Source: Icerya purchasi
Lineage: Eukaryota; Arthropoda; Insecta; Hemiptera; Monophlebidae
Reading direction: 5' to 3'
NCBI GenBank assembly: GCA_039619475.1
Contig: CM077115.1
Coordinates: forward strand, 61,324,864-61,388,863
Length of the DNA: 64,000 bases
Below the pieces are notes generated by a model. It was not told the DNA's origin, did not search any database, and saw only the letters and a program-made list of their open reading frames with translations. Of the stretch, positions 9,914 through 31,689 are shown piece after piece; the first letter of the stretch is position 1, and each line of letters starts with the position of its first letter. Both the position numbers and the translations under genes were made by a program.

Positions 9914-11678
9914 TTTCTCTTTATTTTCGGCTTTACTTTGTTACTTATTTCATCATTCGGACGATTATAGTTGAATTTTTTTGATACCAATATCACATCT
10001 CCTTTGTAGTATGTTTCGCACACTGTTACTGATTGGTTGTGTTTCTACTTGCAACTGTGTTAGCTCTTCTTCGAACATTTTTCAGAAGTTATCGTGTTTT
10101 ATTATTTTAGTTGCAGAGATATAAAAATGAATTTGTATTTTATTGTTTTTGTTTTGCTTTGCTTTGCTGGTCATGTGGGTTGTTAAATTATTTGACACGC
10201 ACACATACGTTTAGTGGTACAGTCTGCTCGATCGCTGATTGTGCGGCAATCGATTTTTATAGCATTTTTTACGGGTGTGTCTCGCACCACTTTTCAGACT
10301 TAATTTCTCTTATTGTCATCTCTTTTTGTACATATTTGAAATTTGATTTATCCGATTCTTACGTGCAACTTTTAACGCTTAAATATCATTTCGCTTAAGC
10401 AATACACTGTATTGTTGTTGGTGAGTAATTAAGGGCAGACAAAATATAAGTGGTATGAAATAAATTTTATGGAAGACTGATTGCGAACTTCCAGATAAAA
10501 AGGGGGAAAAAAACCCGAACATAAGTGCCTTTTAAAAATATAACGAAGATAAAAGCGATCATTAAATAAAAGAAAAACAATGCCAATACGGATATAATAA
10601 CGATTACAGTTATAAGTTGTTTTCTTTGTCTTATACGCTAATGATGAATGAGAATATTAATTTTTGCTGTTCACGATTAAACTTATTAATCGCTTCAAAA
10701 ATTTCTTTATTCTAAAACATTTTAAACAAATAACACAGAAACAATATTCATCTAATCAAAAGCAAAGCAATAACAGCATTTTCCACGGTATATTGTAATT
10801 ACAAAAAAAGAATTATTGATTATTTTATTAAATGAATGATCGCGATTTTATAAAAAAGCAGTACAGAGACAATAATTAAACTAACGATCTTGTCTCGTAG
10901 ACTGATAGCAAAACACGGTTAGTAATTTTATTCGGAGGATGTCTTATCGGTAATTTTATTAAATTTTCGTAACATAGTAAAATGTTTACAAATATCGTTA
11001 AATCTTTTATGTAGAAACGATTTCGCACTTCATCATCGGCGAACTAACAACTTTAAGGTAAATTATTTCACAGGAATATTTATAAAGAAAAAAAAAACAC
11101 AGATATTTTTAATATTATCACAGGAATGATTAAGCGAGATAACGATTTCCAATTTAAGAAATCTGAGCGAGTAAAATTAGAAGAGGCCTACATATATTTC
11201 AGCCCAGTAAATGTGCATATACACACGTACGCAGTAGCTGTTTAGGTTTTAATGAATCTAGTTTCACACTACTACACTGCTTGTATTATATTAGTGTAAC
11301 CTCGATATTATTATATGTTGTAGTTGACAAGTGTCGAGAAGGAAAAAAAAGAAAAAGGGAATACACAAACTTTTGGAATATTTCATTGAATATATGTGTC
11401 TTTTAAATATGCTTACATTACTTATGACTTAAATTTTTAAGATCAATTCGCTGGTATATTACAATATTACACGCCTATTTAATAAAGTATAATATTTACG
11501 GTTGGATATTTACACACAATTCGTTTGCAAGTATATCGCTGCGCAAAAACGTAAATACTCGTTCGAAATTTTAATTCGTAATTTAAAACTTCATCGGAGA
11601 TTGTTGTTAATAATGAAAAAGAAGTTTACGGTGGATAATCATACATATGTAACGAAATGAATTTGTATCGTTCTTATA
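9914..11678. other. No gene recognised
   Basis: AT-rich sequence with short spurious frames. I see no exon, repeat boundary or structured RNA that I can support. Confidence 0.4.
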
Positions 11679-11917
11679 CCGGGTGCGGCAGCATAACTTC
11701 CTTTTTTAAAATGTGACACTTTTTTTCTACTGAATTTTTTTAAAGAGAAATAATAACAGAAAATCGAAATAACAGATACTCTAGCTAGATCCCCCATTGG
11801 CTATGCTTCTTCCGTTGCAGTTTTATTTCGATTTTCTGCTTATTATTTCTCTTTAACAAAATTTAGTAGAAAAAAAGTTCCGCATTTTAACAAAGGAAGT
11901 TATGCTGCCACACCCTG
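11679..11917. mobile_element. TA-flanked foldback MITE, copy 1
   Basis: It runs from CCGGGTGCGGCAGCATAACT to GTTATGCTGCCACACCCTG, flanked by TA at 11677-11678 and 11918-11919. The two arms are inverted repeats of about 100 bp (AAATTTAGTAGAAAAAAAGT and its complement). The centre contains ATCCCCCATTGGCTATGC. A second copy lies at 33182-33407. TA duplications and mostly palindromic structure fit a Tc1/mariner-derived MITE. Confidence 0.88.
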
Positions 11918-12501
11918 TACTATACTTTTTAGATTTTCTAATATAGTTAACAAAAACATTCACGGGGGGGGGGGGGGGCTAATATGTTTCAAAATTTTTT
12001 CGCGACGTCAAATTTTCGAATTTAAGTCCACATTTTTTCAGTAATTACATGTGAGGGCTTAACGGAAAAAAATAAATTTTCTTTTTAACCAATTTATGGA
12101 AACCACTCGAAAAAATTATTTTTTAAAGAACAGCAGGTGTTTTTTTTTTTTTTTTTTTTGACTCGTCAGCTATGAACATTATAATTCAGCGCAAAAGGAA
12201 TTTATCGGTATATTTTTAATTTACAGAATCGGGATATCCCAACTGAAGAAAACAGCACACACTGCTTCTGGCTGACAAGAGAGTATTAAAAATTACCGAG
12301 CTCTTTTATGAACGGCAAATACATTTGCGCATTAATTGAATTACAAAATCTCTTTGTTTTATTATTGAAACTATGAAACTCTCGTCGTAAAAATTATGCC
12401 CCCCCCCTTTTTTTTTTTAAAGTAGTGAATTGAAAACTATTAGTAGACCTGTTACCGTCATTTTTTTTTTATTGTCTTCTACTAGTTTGGGTTAATAATT
12501 T
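11918..12501. other. No gene recognised
   Basis: Contains a G13 run (11966-11978), a T18 run near 12140 and a C/T homopolymer junction near 12400. Confidence 0.4.
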
Positions 12502-12647
12502 TAGGCCGTTGCGATAATCTAGTGGCGTGAGCTCTTGATTATTGAGATAGTTCGATTTCCAGCGATGGCCAAAAAGAAATGAACTGATTTAATTTAATGA
12601 GTAGTTAGTGGCCAAATGGTATTTATAGTCAGGAAAAAAAAAAAAAA
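12502..12647 (+). mobile_element. tRNA-derived SINE with LINE A-like 3' tail
   Basis: The head from 12504 (GCCGTTGCGATAATCTAGTG) has an A-box-like segment and a B-box-like GATAGTTCGATTTCC near 12546. The 3' end AGTGGCCAAATGGTATTTAT followed by AGTCAGG and A14 (12634-12647) resembles LINE A's terminal AGTGGTCAAATGGTAAGC... TTAGTCGCCAGGCC. At about 146 bp it is a compact SINE. The target-site duplication was not found. Confidence 0.72.
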
Positions 12648-13688
12648 TTAAACGTTAAAAATACTAAAAGACGTAACCATTGAAGGAGAATCAAAATTTT
12701 GTGCCTGATAAAAATTTAGTGATGTTGAAAAGCCGCTTTAATTTAAATTGCGAAGATACTTTTAATGTGCATATATAATCACGCGCACAATAATCATTAT
12801 CTAGCCGACGATAGCAGATATTTAAGATACGCGCTTGGTAATAATAAAATAATAATAATCAAATAAATAACGGGTATTGTTGGGTTGAAGAATTGATTAT
12901 AAAAGAAATCGAACAACCGATGAAATTAATTCCGGGGCTCTTAATCTCGGTGAGAGTGGATGATTTGACTGTTCCGTAAGCACGGTATATGCGCCATGTA
13001 TACAACATTAAATTGCACGAACACAATTTATGCGTTTTATAAATCCTACTCGGTCGAATCGCTAAAAGATTTATAAAAGCGGTTGTGTCTGAGAAGCACA
13101 TTATAAAGGCACAGTTATAAAAAAAAAAAAAAATTAAAGGATGGGTAGCATAGGAAGAAGTAAAAACTGTCGCCAAGAGCGGAAAACCAGATAATGATAT
13201 AAAACTTTTGGCTACCATTAATTTCGATTGTTGTTACATAATCTTTTTTCTATTTTTTTTTCTTTATTTTAATTTTTCTTGCAATTACGCTGAATCTCGC
13301 CCGTACTGCAAACATACGGAATATTAGAATCGAAATCCACACTCGTAAGTTTTGTATTAATTTCCAGAAAACTGGATACGTGTATTATCTGATGCTTAAT
13401 TTTTAATATTTTTTGGGGTTAGTAAAATTTCGTATGGGAAGTGCGAAATTTAATTTAATTTATGGAATCGTATATTCACTGTCTGTAAAATCATTCATTG
13501 AAAAATAGTTTCGTTTTAGTGGACGTAGAAATGAGCTAAACACGGGTTTATCCGCAGTCATTTTTCGTTTCATTTTCGTAATTTTTAAGCTTTGAAAAAA
13601 AATTCGCCCGTTAATGTAGAGTGGCGTGTTTATTAGCTACGTTTTTCGACCGGTATGATATCGTAATATAACGTCTCTTATGTTTCAG
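12648..13688. other. No gene recognised; end of the upstream PCYT2 intron
   Basis: No earlier PCYT2 exon was found. The minus-strand frame at 12859-13218 has no recognisable family. Confidence 0.4.
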
Positions 13689-24521
<10,833 letters not shown>

Positions 24522-25186
24522 AGAAACTGCAGCTGTATTGTAATCGCGCAGTACTGCGTGTCGCGTGTTATTCTCGTTACTTTCAGTTACCTTTTAAAAT
24601 CGCTGCTCTATGCACACAGTTTTCTAATTTACTGGCCATGCTGCTGTCACAAGTTTAGAGTGTCACACTCTCGTTGTCTCTAGCCGCCAATTTATTTTGA
24701 CGTCAGATTTTAATTGATTTATGGTTTCTTTGCGATGTGTTGACTGAACACTGTTATTAAAAATAGCATGCGTATTTAATGTTTTTTTTTTCTTCTTCTA
24801 AAATATCGTTCTATTTTACAGTTATTCGTGTGACAAGCATAAAAGCTTCAAATTCTATTTATTATTTTTTCATTTGGCGCCATTTATTTTTCATATATAA
24901 ATTCGCCAAATGTAACTTAAGTTTATTTAATTTTTTAATTTAGTAGGTATTTTGCAATACTTCATTCTTCAGTACCAGGGGAATGAAAAAACAAAATAAT
25001 TGATGATAGTAACTTTAAATTTTTTTTTTTTTTTTTGTCTAATCATTCCGTTTTTATAGCACGCTGCGTGCTGTTTATTTTTTTAATTACTTAATTTTTC
25101 TCGTAAGCGTTTGTCTTTTGGCATTTTTTGAAAGTGATATTAAGAAATAGATCGGTTAATTTGTGTGCAATTTAGGGAAACAAAGC

Positions 25187-25192
25187 AATAAA
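25187..25192 (+). promoter_or_regulatory. Possible PCYT2 poly(A) signal
   Basis: AATAAA 666 bases after the PCYT2 stop, in sequence upstream of the antisense LINE C copy. It is plausible by position only. AATAAA is frequent in this AT-rich DNA. Confidence 0.3.
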
Positions 25193-27185
25193 AGTCCTCA
25201 ATGTTGTTTTTCTGGAATGGCTTTTTTCAGAATATTTTACTAATTTCGTTTGAAATTAAAGAGTATGGTAGTACAACCGATTTCGGGGAACCTGGTTAAA
25301 ATAATAGTGAGATGAGCAGAATAAAACTGAACTCGATACGATAAAAAAAATTAACATTTAAAATACTAATATTTTTGGAAAAGTAATTAAAAAATTCACA
25401 ATCCTTTACAACTCTGATGAGCTTTTCATTTCGAAGGCTTCAATCTTTCTTTTCATTGATTTGTTTGTTGTTCAAGTTTCTGGCTTATGTTACTACTCAG
25501 AAAAATATCGCTCTTAAGATTCTCAGTTTCAAGACCTCCGCACTGTCCACAGTATATTACCATATCGTTTACACGAATTTTAAATTAAAAATTTTCCTTC
25601 CTCCAATAGATATATTCCGCCTTTCTCTCGGTCCGTTGCCTGCCTCGTAACCAAGTTCTCACATAAATGTGGAGGAAGATCGGTAATATACAATAGCCTT
25701 GTACTACACCATTTTTGCTGCGATTTTTTTCGATTTTTCTTTCTCCAGTGTAGAAGCGTGTGTTTTGTTATTTAAGTATAGGTTTTTTTTTTTGTAAGAT
25801 AAATCAGATGTTTGGTGTACCCATTTCTAATAAAATTTACCACAGTTTCGCCTATTTAACGTTTTCGGAAGCTCCTCTTTGTAGTCTAAAAAGCAGAGGA
25901 GTCCGGTATGCTGTACTCTCTTTAAGCGTTCCTATTATTTCTCTTATATTTAGTGTCTGTTCATATCTCTTCGCAGTACAAAACCCCCGCCTGCTCTTCT
26001 GGCATTTGTGGTAAGAGATGATGTTTGAGGCGTGCTTGTATTATATTTAATACATCACTCGCGGGCTCTCTAGTTAATGTGATTTTTCGCTAGTTCACAT
26101 ATTCTTCTTTGTTGGAGCTACTTTTTTCTATAATGGTGCGTATATTGATTTTGTTCAATCTTTGGCCCATGACGTTGTCCTTACTTTTTGGTAAATTATA
26201 TGCATTACATTTATTCCCGTTACGTCTGTTACTTTTAGCATTTTGTCAACTATGCTATACACCCACTGACTTTCAATCTTTTAGTTTCTTCATTGCATCT
26301 ACTATTTCCTTTTTCATAATAAGCGGCTAACATTGAATTTGCACATAAGGTTTTAACAATACTTTCTGCTATTTCCGATTTTACCGTTAGCTTTATCCCA
26401 TTTTTGTCTTTTACTGGTAACATTCTAGTCTTGAAAGTGTTAGTTAATCACTTAATATTCTTACATAGGTCATAAGGTTAATTATTTTTGTGTTTCTATT
26501 TCTTTACATATTATTACTCTATAATTGTTTCTGTCTCCCTGTATTTCTTCATCTAGTAGTTTGCTTAGATCTTTGTAAATGTTTGAAACCTTTTCCAATT
26601 TTTTTTTTTTTTTTTTTTTTCGTATTAATTTGTTCAGACGTTTGCTCTGAAATCCTTGTTGTTTATACTTTCATAAGAAGTTTCTTCATAGCATCCTAAA
26701 CATTTGATTTCTCTCCATAACTCATTCGCAATTGTATTTTTATTTCCATATATGCGACCGATTTCTTCGAATTTGGCTTTTACTTGTATTACATAGTTGC
26801 TGTTAGTTCTTAGGTTGTTCAGAGTTTGCTTTCACTGCTGAAGTTTCAGACTTACTTCTCTTACTTGTGTGGTCGCTACCGCAACTCAATTCTGAATACG
26901 TCTTCACATGTTTTAGTAAGGATTTCTATCTTGTTTGCATAAGTACATAGTCTATTTGGGTTCTTGTTCGCCGTATAAAGTCATCGTTACAAAAATCAAT
27001 TAACATTTCATTTCTTTTATTCCTATCTTCTAGGCCTTACACTTGATGGTATGCGGTTGTCATCGTCTGTAGCTCTAATTTTTGCATTAGAATCACCAAT
27101 AATAGTTCTCAATTTGAAGCTTTTTTAATCGCAGTACCTTGTTTATCATAGAACTCCTCTATTATTTCTTTGTCTGATTTCAGGC

Positions 27186-27547
27186 TGGCCACCCAATCAA
27201 GAAAAAACCAGGAATAAGCTGGGAATTCGGCAGTAAAACCAAGAAAAGAAGTAAAAATAGCCAAAAACGATATTTTTAATAAGCAAAAATATCATGAAAC
27301 GTTAAAGAGTGAATGCGTTTTATGATGTACTTTACTTTAAATAAAAATTACGAAGTTTTGTTTTGTTCATATAAAATACGCTACGGCGGCCAAATATTAT
27401 CAATAGTAACAAAAAAATTCCATTCTTCTTTTTGTACAATTCTAGTAATCATGAAATCAGGAGGATTTGGGCCGGGAAAACTGGGAGGATTTGGACCAGG
27501 AAAACGGCTAATAAACCGGGAATTTAAAAATTATATTTCAGTGGCCA
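27186..27547. mobile_element. Nonautonomous DNA transposon with TGGCCAC ends inside LINE C
   Basis: It starts TGGCCACCCAATCAAG (27186) and ends AATTATATTTCAGTGGCCA (27547), giving short inverted ends TGGCCAC. CGGGAA-type motifs repeat near both ends (GGGCCGGGAAAACTGGGAGG, AATAAACCGGGAATTT). It splits the LINE C endonuclease, whose frame continues on both sides. A longer relative is at 4255-5307. Flanking duplication was not resolved, so the superfamily is unassigned. Confidence 0.7.
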
Positions 27548-27682
27548 CCATGGATTTTTAAGTTGTCAAGGCGTGCATTTGAATAACATGTTTATTGGTT
27601 TTCTCCTTTTAACTAATGCAGTGAGTTACTTCGTATGCCACTGCAGATGTTAATGCCGTATTTATTATTATTGCGACTCGAT

Positions 27683-27919
27683 TTACCCCAATGCATTTGG
27701 ATTATTTGAATACCTAATCAAATTTCCATTAGTTGATGTAAACTCTCCACTAGGTTTCCAGCGCGTTTCAGCTACGTCGACTATCGATATTTCATTCTCT
27801 AAAATACGGAGTTTGCCTCCTTGATTAACGCTTCTTACATTCCATGTTGCTACATTGGTTTTTATACGTTTACATTTATTCATCCCTTTATCAGTAGTAC
27901 CAGAAGTATACTTTTCCAT
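27683..27919 (-). pseudogene. LINE C endonuclease N-terminal fragment
   Basis: A 78-codon open frame with the EEP endonuclease block TWNVRSVNQGGKL, the presumed catalytic-Glu region AETRWKPSGEFTS, and then a stop. In the next frame VAIIINTALTSAVAYEVTH matches the following conserved segment, so a frameshift lies near 27683. This family nicks target DNA for target-primed reverse transcription. Confidence 0.85.
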
Positions 27920-28069
27920 AACAAAACCCGATTTTGAATTTCCTCTGGTCGGTTACTCTTTTCGCACATACGTAGCGCCGATCGACAGTTGGTTTCCTTG
28001 GCAAACTAATCCCACTATTTGTTTTTTGCATAATGTTTTCATGGAAAGTAAGTTTTACATGGTAGGATA

Positions 28070-31000
28070 TCTTTTTTTTTTTTTTTTTTTTTTCGCATTT
28101 TAAGCAGCCGCTCCTAACCTAGGGAACAGACGTTTACTACTATTCGACAGAGCTTCTGGATATTTGGGTTAAGAGACGCATGGTTTAATTTTTTTAAAAG
28201 ATTTGTTTGGCCTGGGTGACGTTTTTAGTAAGTTACCTTGTGGCCAACTAGCTTTCTACATCCTTGTATACTCAAGCCTTTCATTACAACAAGGGTATGT
28301 CGTATATTTAATTTGTTTAAACTTTAAGAGAAATGTTTGCAACGGGTTTCTCGTTTTGCGAATAACTTTTAAAGTTATTGAAAAGTTGGAAGTGAAACAC
28401 AATGACTTTCTTGCTTAAATCCTTTCGTGAAACGAATAAAGTGGTGGAAATATTGTAAACTAGCTTTTGAAATAATTTTTTTAATTTTTTTGATGTTCGG
28501 CAATATTTTTTTTATTAATTTCACAAAAAAGAAATCGACAATAATTATTTGTTTTTTTGTAATTCTTTAAAAGATATACTGTACGTGTGTCTCTTTTAAA
28601 TGTTTTTCGTGCCTGAGAAAGGTGTGTTTATATATATTTAGTTCAAAATTATCATTAGAATCGCTGCCTTTTGAAAAACGGATTGGAAAACAAATCAGAA
28701 TGAGCGTAATATTGTTTCATGCAGGAACCGGAATGCGCTTGTCTAAATTTTGATTCTCGCTGCCTTTTTCGATTCACCTTGGTTAAAATTGGCTTGTAAT
28801 ATTTTGAAAATGGATGCTCTTCTTTTAATAATGTAGCCTTATAATTAACAACATTTAAAACTAATCAATTTGAATTATAATCTTTACTGTTTTAACATGT
28901 CTTTTTATGTGTGTTAGTTTCGTCCTTAGGGTAAAAATTGTAACATTATTTACAACTCGTATTTTTATTTCTATTTTGGTAACGCAGTGTATATTTTGTA
29001 TTCAACTTTTCGATCAAATTATTTTTGCTTAAGATGTTATTTTCTTTTTTTACTTAACGCGTAATGGTTAAAAAAAAAAAAAAAAGAAAAATAGAAAACA
29101 TAAAAAGTTTTTAAAACTAATATATACTGTGATTTTTTATGTTATTTTTTTCTCTCTCTCTTTCTTTTTTATTTATATATACACTTAAAAAGTACAATAT
29201 ATTTTTAAAAGTACTATTCGTTAAAATTTTTGAAGAAAATTGTTCTTTTTCGATTACAATCGTTTTACTATTAAATGTTATTGTGAAAGATAAATGTATT
29301 TAATATTACTCGATGAAGTTATTGCGCTAGCTTTATTTTTTAATAACAATTTCATTAATCGCCGATAACAGTGGTAATAATTATTCGTAAATTGTTATGC
29401 AAAGAATTTTTCACTAAAATTCTAATGGTATTACTTATTGATTATTGTAAATATAAAACTTTAGGACTTTGTAAAATCGTATTTATCGATCTGTATACTC
29501 GCGTTCAATAATGATGGTTAATTTTGTGAAGTAAAATGATCGCAAAGGCCGACCCATTCACATCTATATCCGTACGTGTATAATTTACATAACTTTTAAA
29601 CGTGAATGTTAATCACCGCCATAGGCAAACTGCTATCGCATTTATAATTATATGTATTTTTTGCGTGTGTGTATGCGTGTATCTTCTTTAGAATGTAATG
29701 TTTTATTTGAAAAATTTTAATATTCTGTTGCCACTGTCACTTTTTTTCCCCCATTGTTGCTATGTTCGTAACTGAAATGTGTCATAATAAACGTGTGAAA
29801 CGATAATTGTTTTTCTTTTTTTTTTTTTTTTTTTTTTTTACTGACTTCGCTGTTCCATAATGACAACACTTGTAATTTATTACTTCGTTTTTATTGTTAA
29901 TTATATTATGAACATTTTTTTTTTTTGTAAATACTGACTTGACTCTAAAATTAGAATTTAATAAAAATTATGTTAGAGAAAATTGTAAGAAATATCGTTC
30001 TCAATTTATTTTGTCCCTATTGCGGGAAGCCAGTGTAAAAAAATTGCTTGGTCTCTATTCACACAGGTGCTATTGTAAGAAATTTGCATTTTTCTCCTCG
30101 CTGATGGATGCCAATATTATTTTCTTATTTGACACGATCCCATTTATGGGGCAATGTACTGATGTTTGCCAAATTTCACTGCTCTCCTTTAGTTTTTTTT
30201 TTTCTTTTTGCTACATAATTTTTAATCGTTGAGTATTTTGGAATTGAAATTTAATAAAGAAATTAAAAATAAAAATTTCATTACCACGGGCGAATTACAG
30301 GAAAGTGATAAAAAAATTGAAATCTGGGCGTCACACCTCGTTGGGTAAGAACACGGTTCGATAAATTACATTTTTTCTAAATAAAAGCAACGCGTATATT
30401 TCAGAATTATGCTTAAATGACTAGATATCCGTAGAAAAAAATTAAATTAAAATAATTGTTGACTAATAAAAGATGAAGAAATGTTTTTCATTAATTGACA
30501 TGACACAATTAGGCTAAAAAAAAAAAAAAAAAAGTAATACGGCCTCTTGATTAGAACGAAATTAAATCATCGATGGAAGCCAATTTTTTTGACGACTGAG
30601 CTGATATTGATGCAATAAAATACAACCAAATAATAAAGTATGTCCATCAAAAATTAAAAAATTACCCGAATTTAAACAATGGCCAGTTCTGTGGGAATTA
30701 GAAAGTTTTTCACTTATCGGCACTCAAACTACACTGCAGCGCCGCGAGTACACTAGTCTATTTAAACCTTGAGTAAGTCGTTCTAGCAACACGTGCGCTG
30801 CAGGGAAATAGTGGAGAACAGCAAAGTTCTACATGAGTAGATTTTATAGTTTTGGAGTAACTGCTCGATATCTAAATCAACAAGTGCTGATTAAGCACAT
30901 GCGCGATACACACGGGATAAATTGAATAATTACAAATCCAGTTGAGTCTTTCTGTTTTGATTTTTGTCATACGTGTCAACAGAAAATTGATTTAAAAGAC

Positions 31001-31689
31001 TGGAAATGCGGCGAGTGCAATTTTTCTCCACATTACTCCATCATCTTGTGACTATATAGCTCAGCAACGAACACCGCACTTGCGTCTTGGGATCATGTTA
31101 AGGAACGCTGATGTGATATTCATTTTCTCCAGGGGGAAACAACAGAGGATACTGAAAAGCGTTATATGCACCGTTTGTTTCACTAATTCGTACCAATTTG
31201 ATTTTTCTGCTCCCAAAAGCCTGACTGTCAATAATTATTGCAACTTCTTTTGTGGTAGAGCATTAAAACGGACTCGGTATTCTCCATGAGGCTTTCTGTC
31301 AATATTAATTACTACTCGGAATTCCTTTTGGTGTTTGGGAAGCGGCTGATTTAAAGTCGATAGTATATTTATTATGTAGTAAGTTCAGATCTAATATCCA
31401 TGGAAATGTTATTTTTTTCCTTGCTATTATCATCAACAAAGAACGAGTATATCTAAAGGTTGATATTGAGATGTATGCATTAAGCTCCCTATCTTTGGTA
31501 TACGTGCCCTTGCACCGTGATAGTTTTTTCTCTTGCTCACGCTCCAGTGTTTTTTAGAATAACCCATTGTACTCGAGGATAGCAAAGAGGAAGTGTAATG
31601 GAGGAAAGGTCAACTTTGATTTATCAATTAAAATAATTGATAACAGTAATGAAATAAAAACCCGTATTGATTGCAATGGACGGGGTAAT
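28070..31689. other. No gene recognised
   Basis: 3.6 kb of AT-rich DNA with T runs at 28070-28093 and 29818-29840, an A19 run near 30516, and short spurious frames (for example 29939-30232 and 31080-31289) without family resemblance. A slightly GC-richer stretch at about 30720-31060 could belong to the neighbouring hAT element's 5' side, but I cannot show it. Confidence 0.4.

Larger units (their letters stand above)
25410..28069 (-). mobile_element. LINE C (APE endonuclease/RT type), antisense, interrupted
   Basis: Reading right to left, a 5' leader leads into an endonuclease start at 27919 (TNVATWNVRSVNQGGKLRIL, ETRWKPSGEFTS). After an inserted GTGGCCA element (27186-27547), the endonuclease continues (LKSDKEIIEEFYDKQGT; RNKRNEMLIDFCNDDF; QIDYVLM; GSDH). 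The RT region follows (ARLKHHLLPQMPEEQAGF near 26000) and the trace ends near 25430 at KIEAFEM. Many stops and frameshifts show it is inactive. The element lies between the two convergent genes. Confidence 0.85.

Noticed and set aside
25417..26699. Several + strand hydrophobic frames suggesting membrane proteins
   Set aside because: They are antisense shadows of the LINE C reverse transcriptase, whose motifs read on the minus strand.
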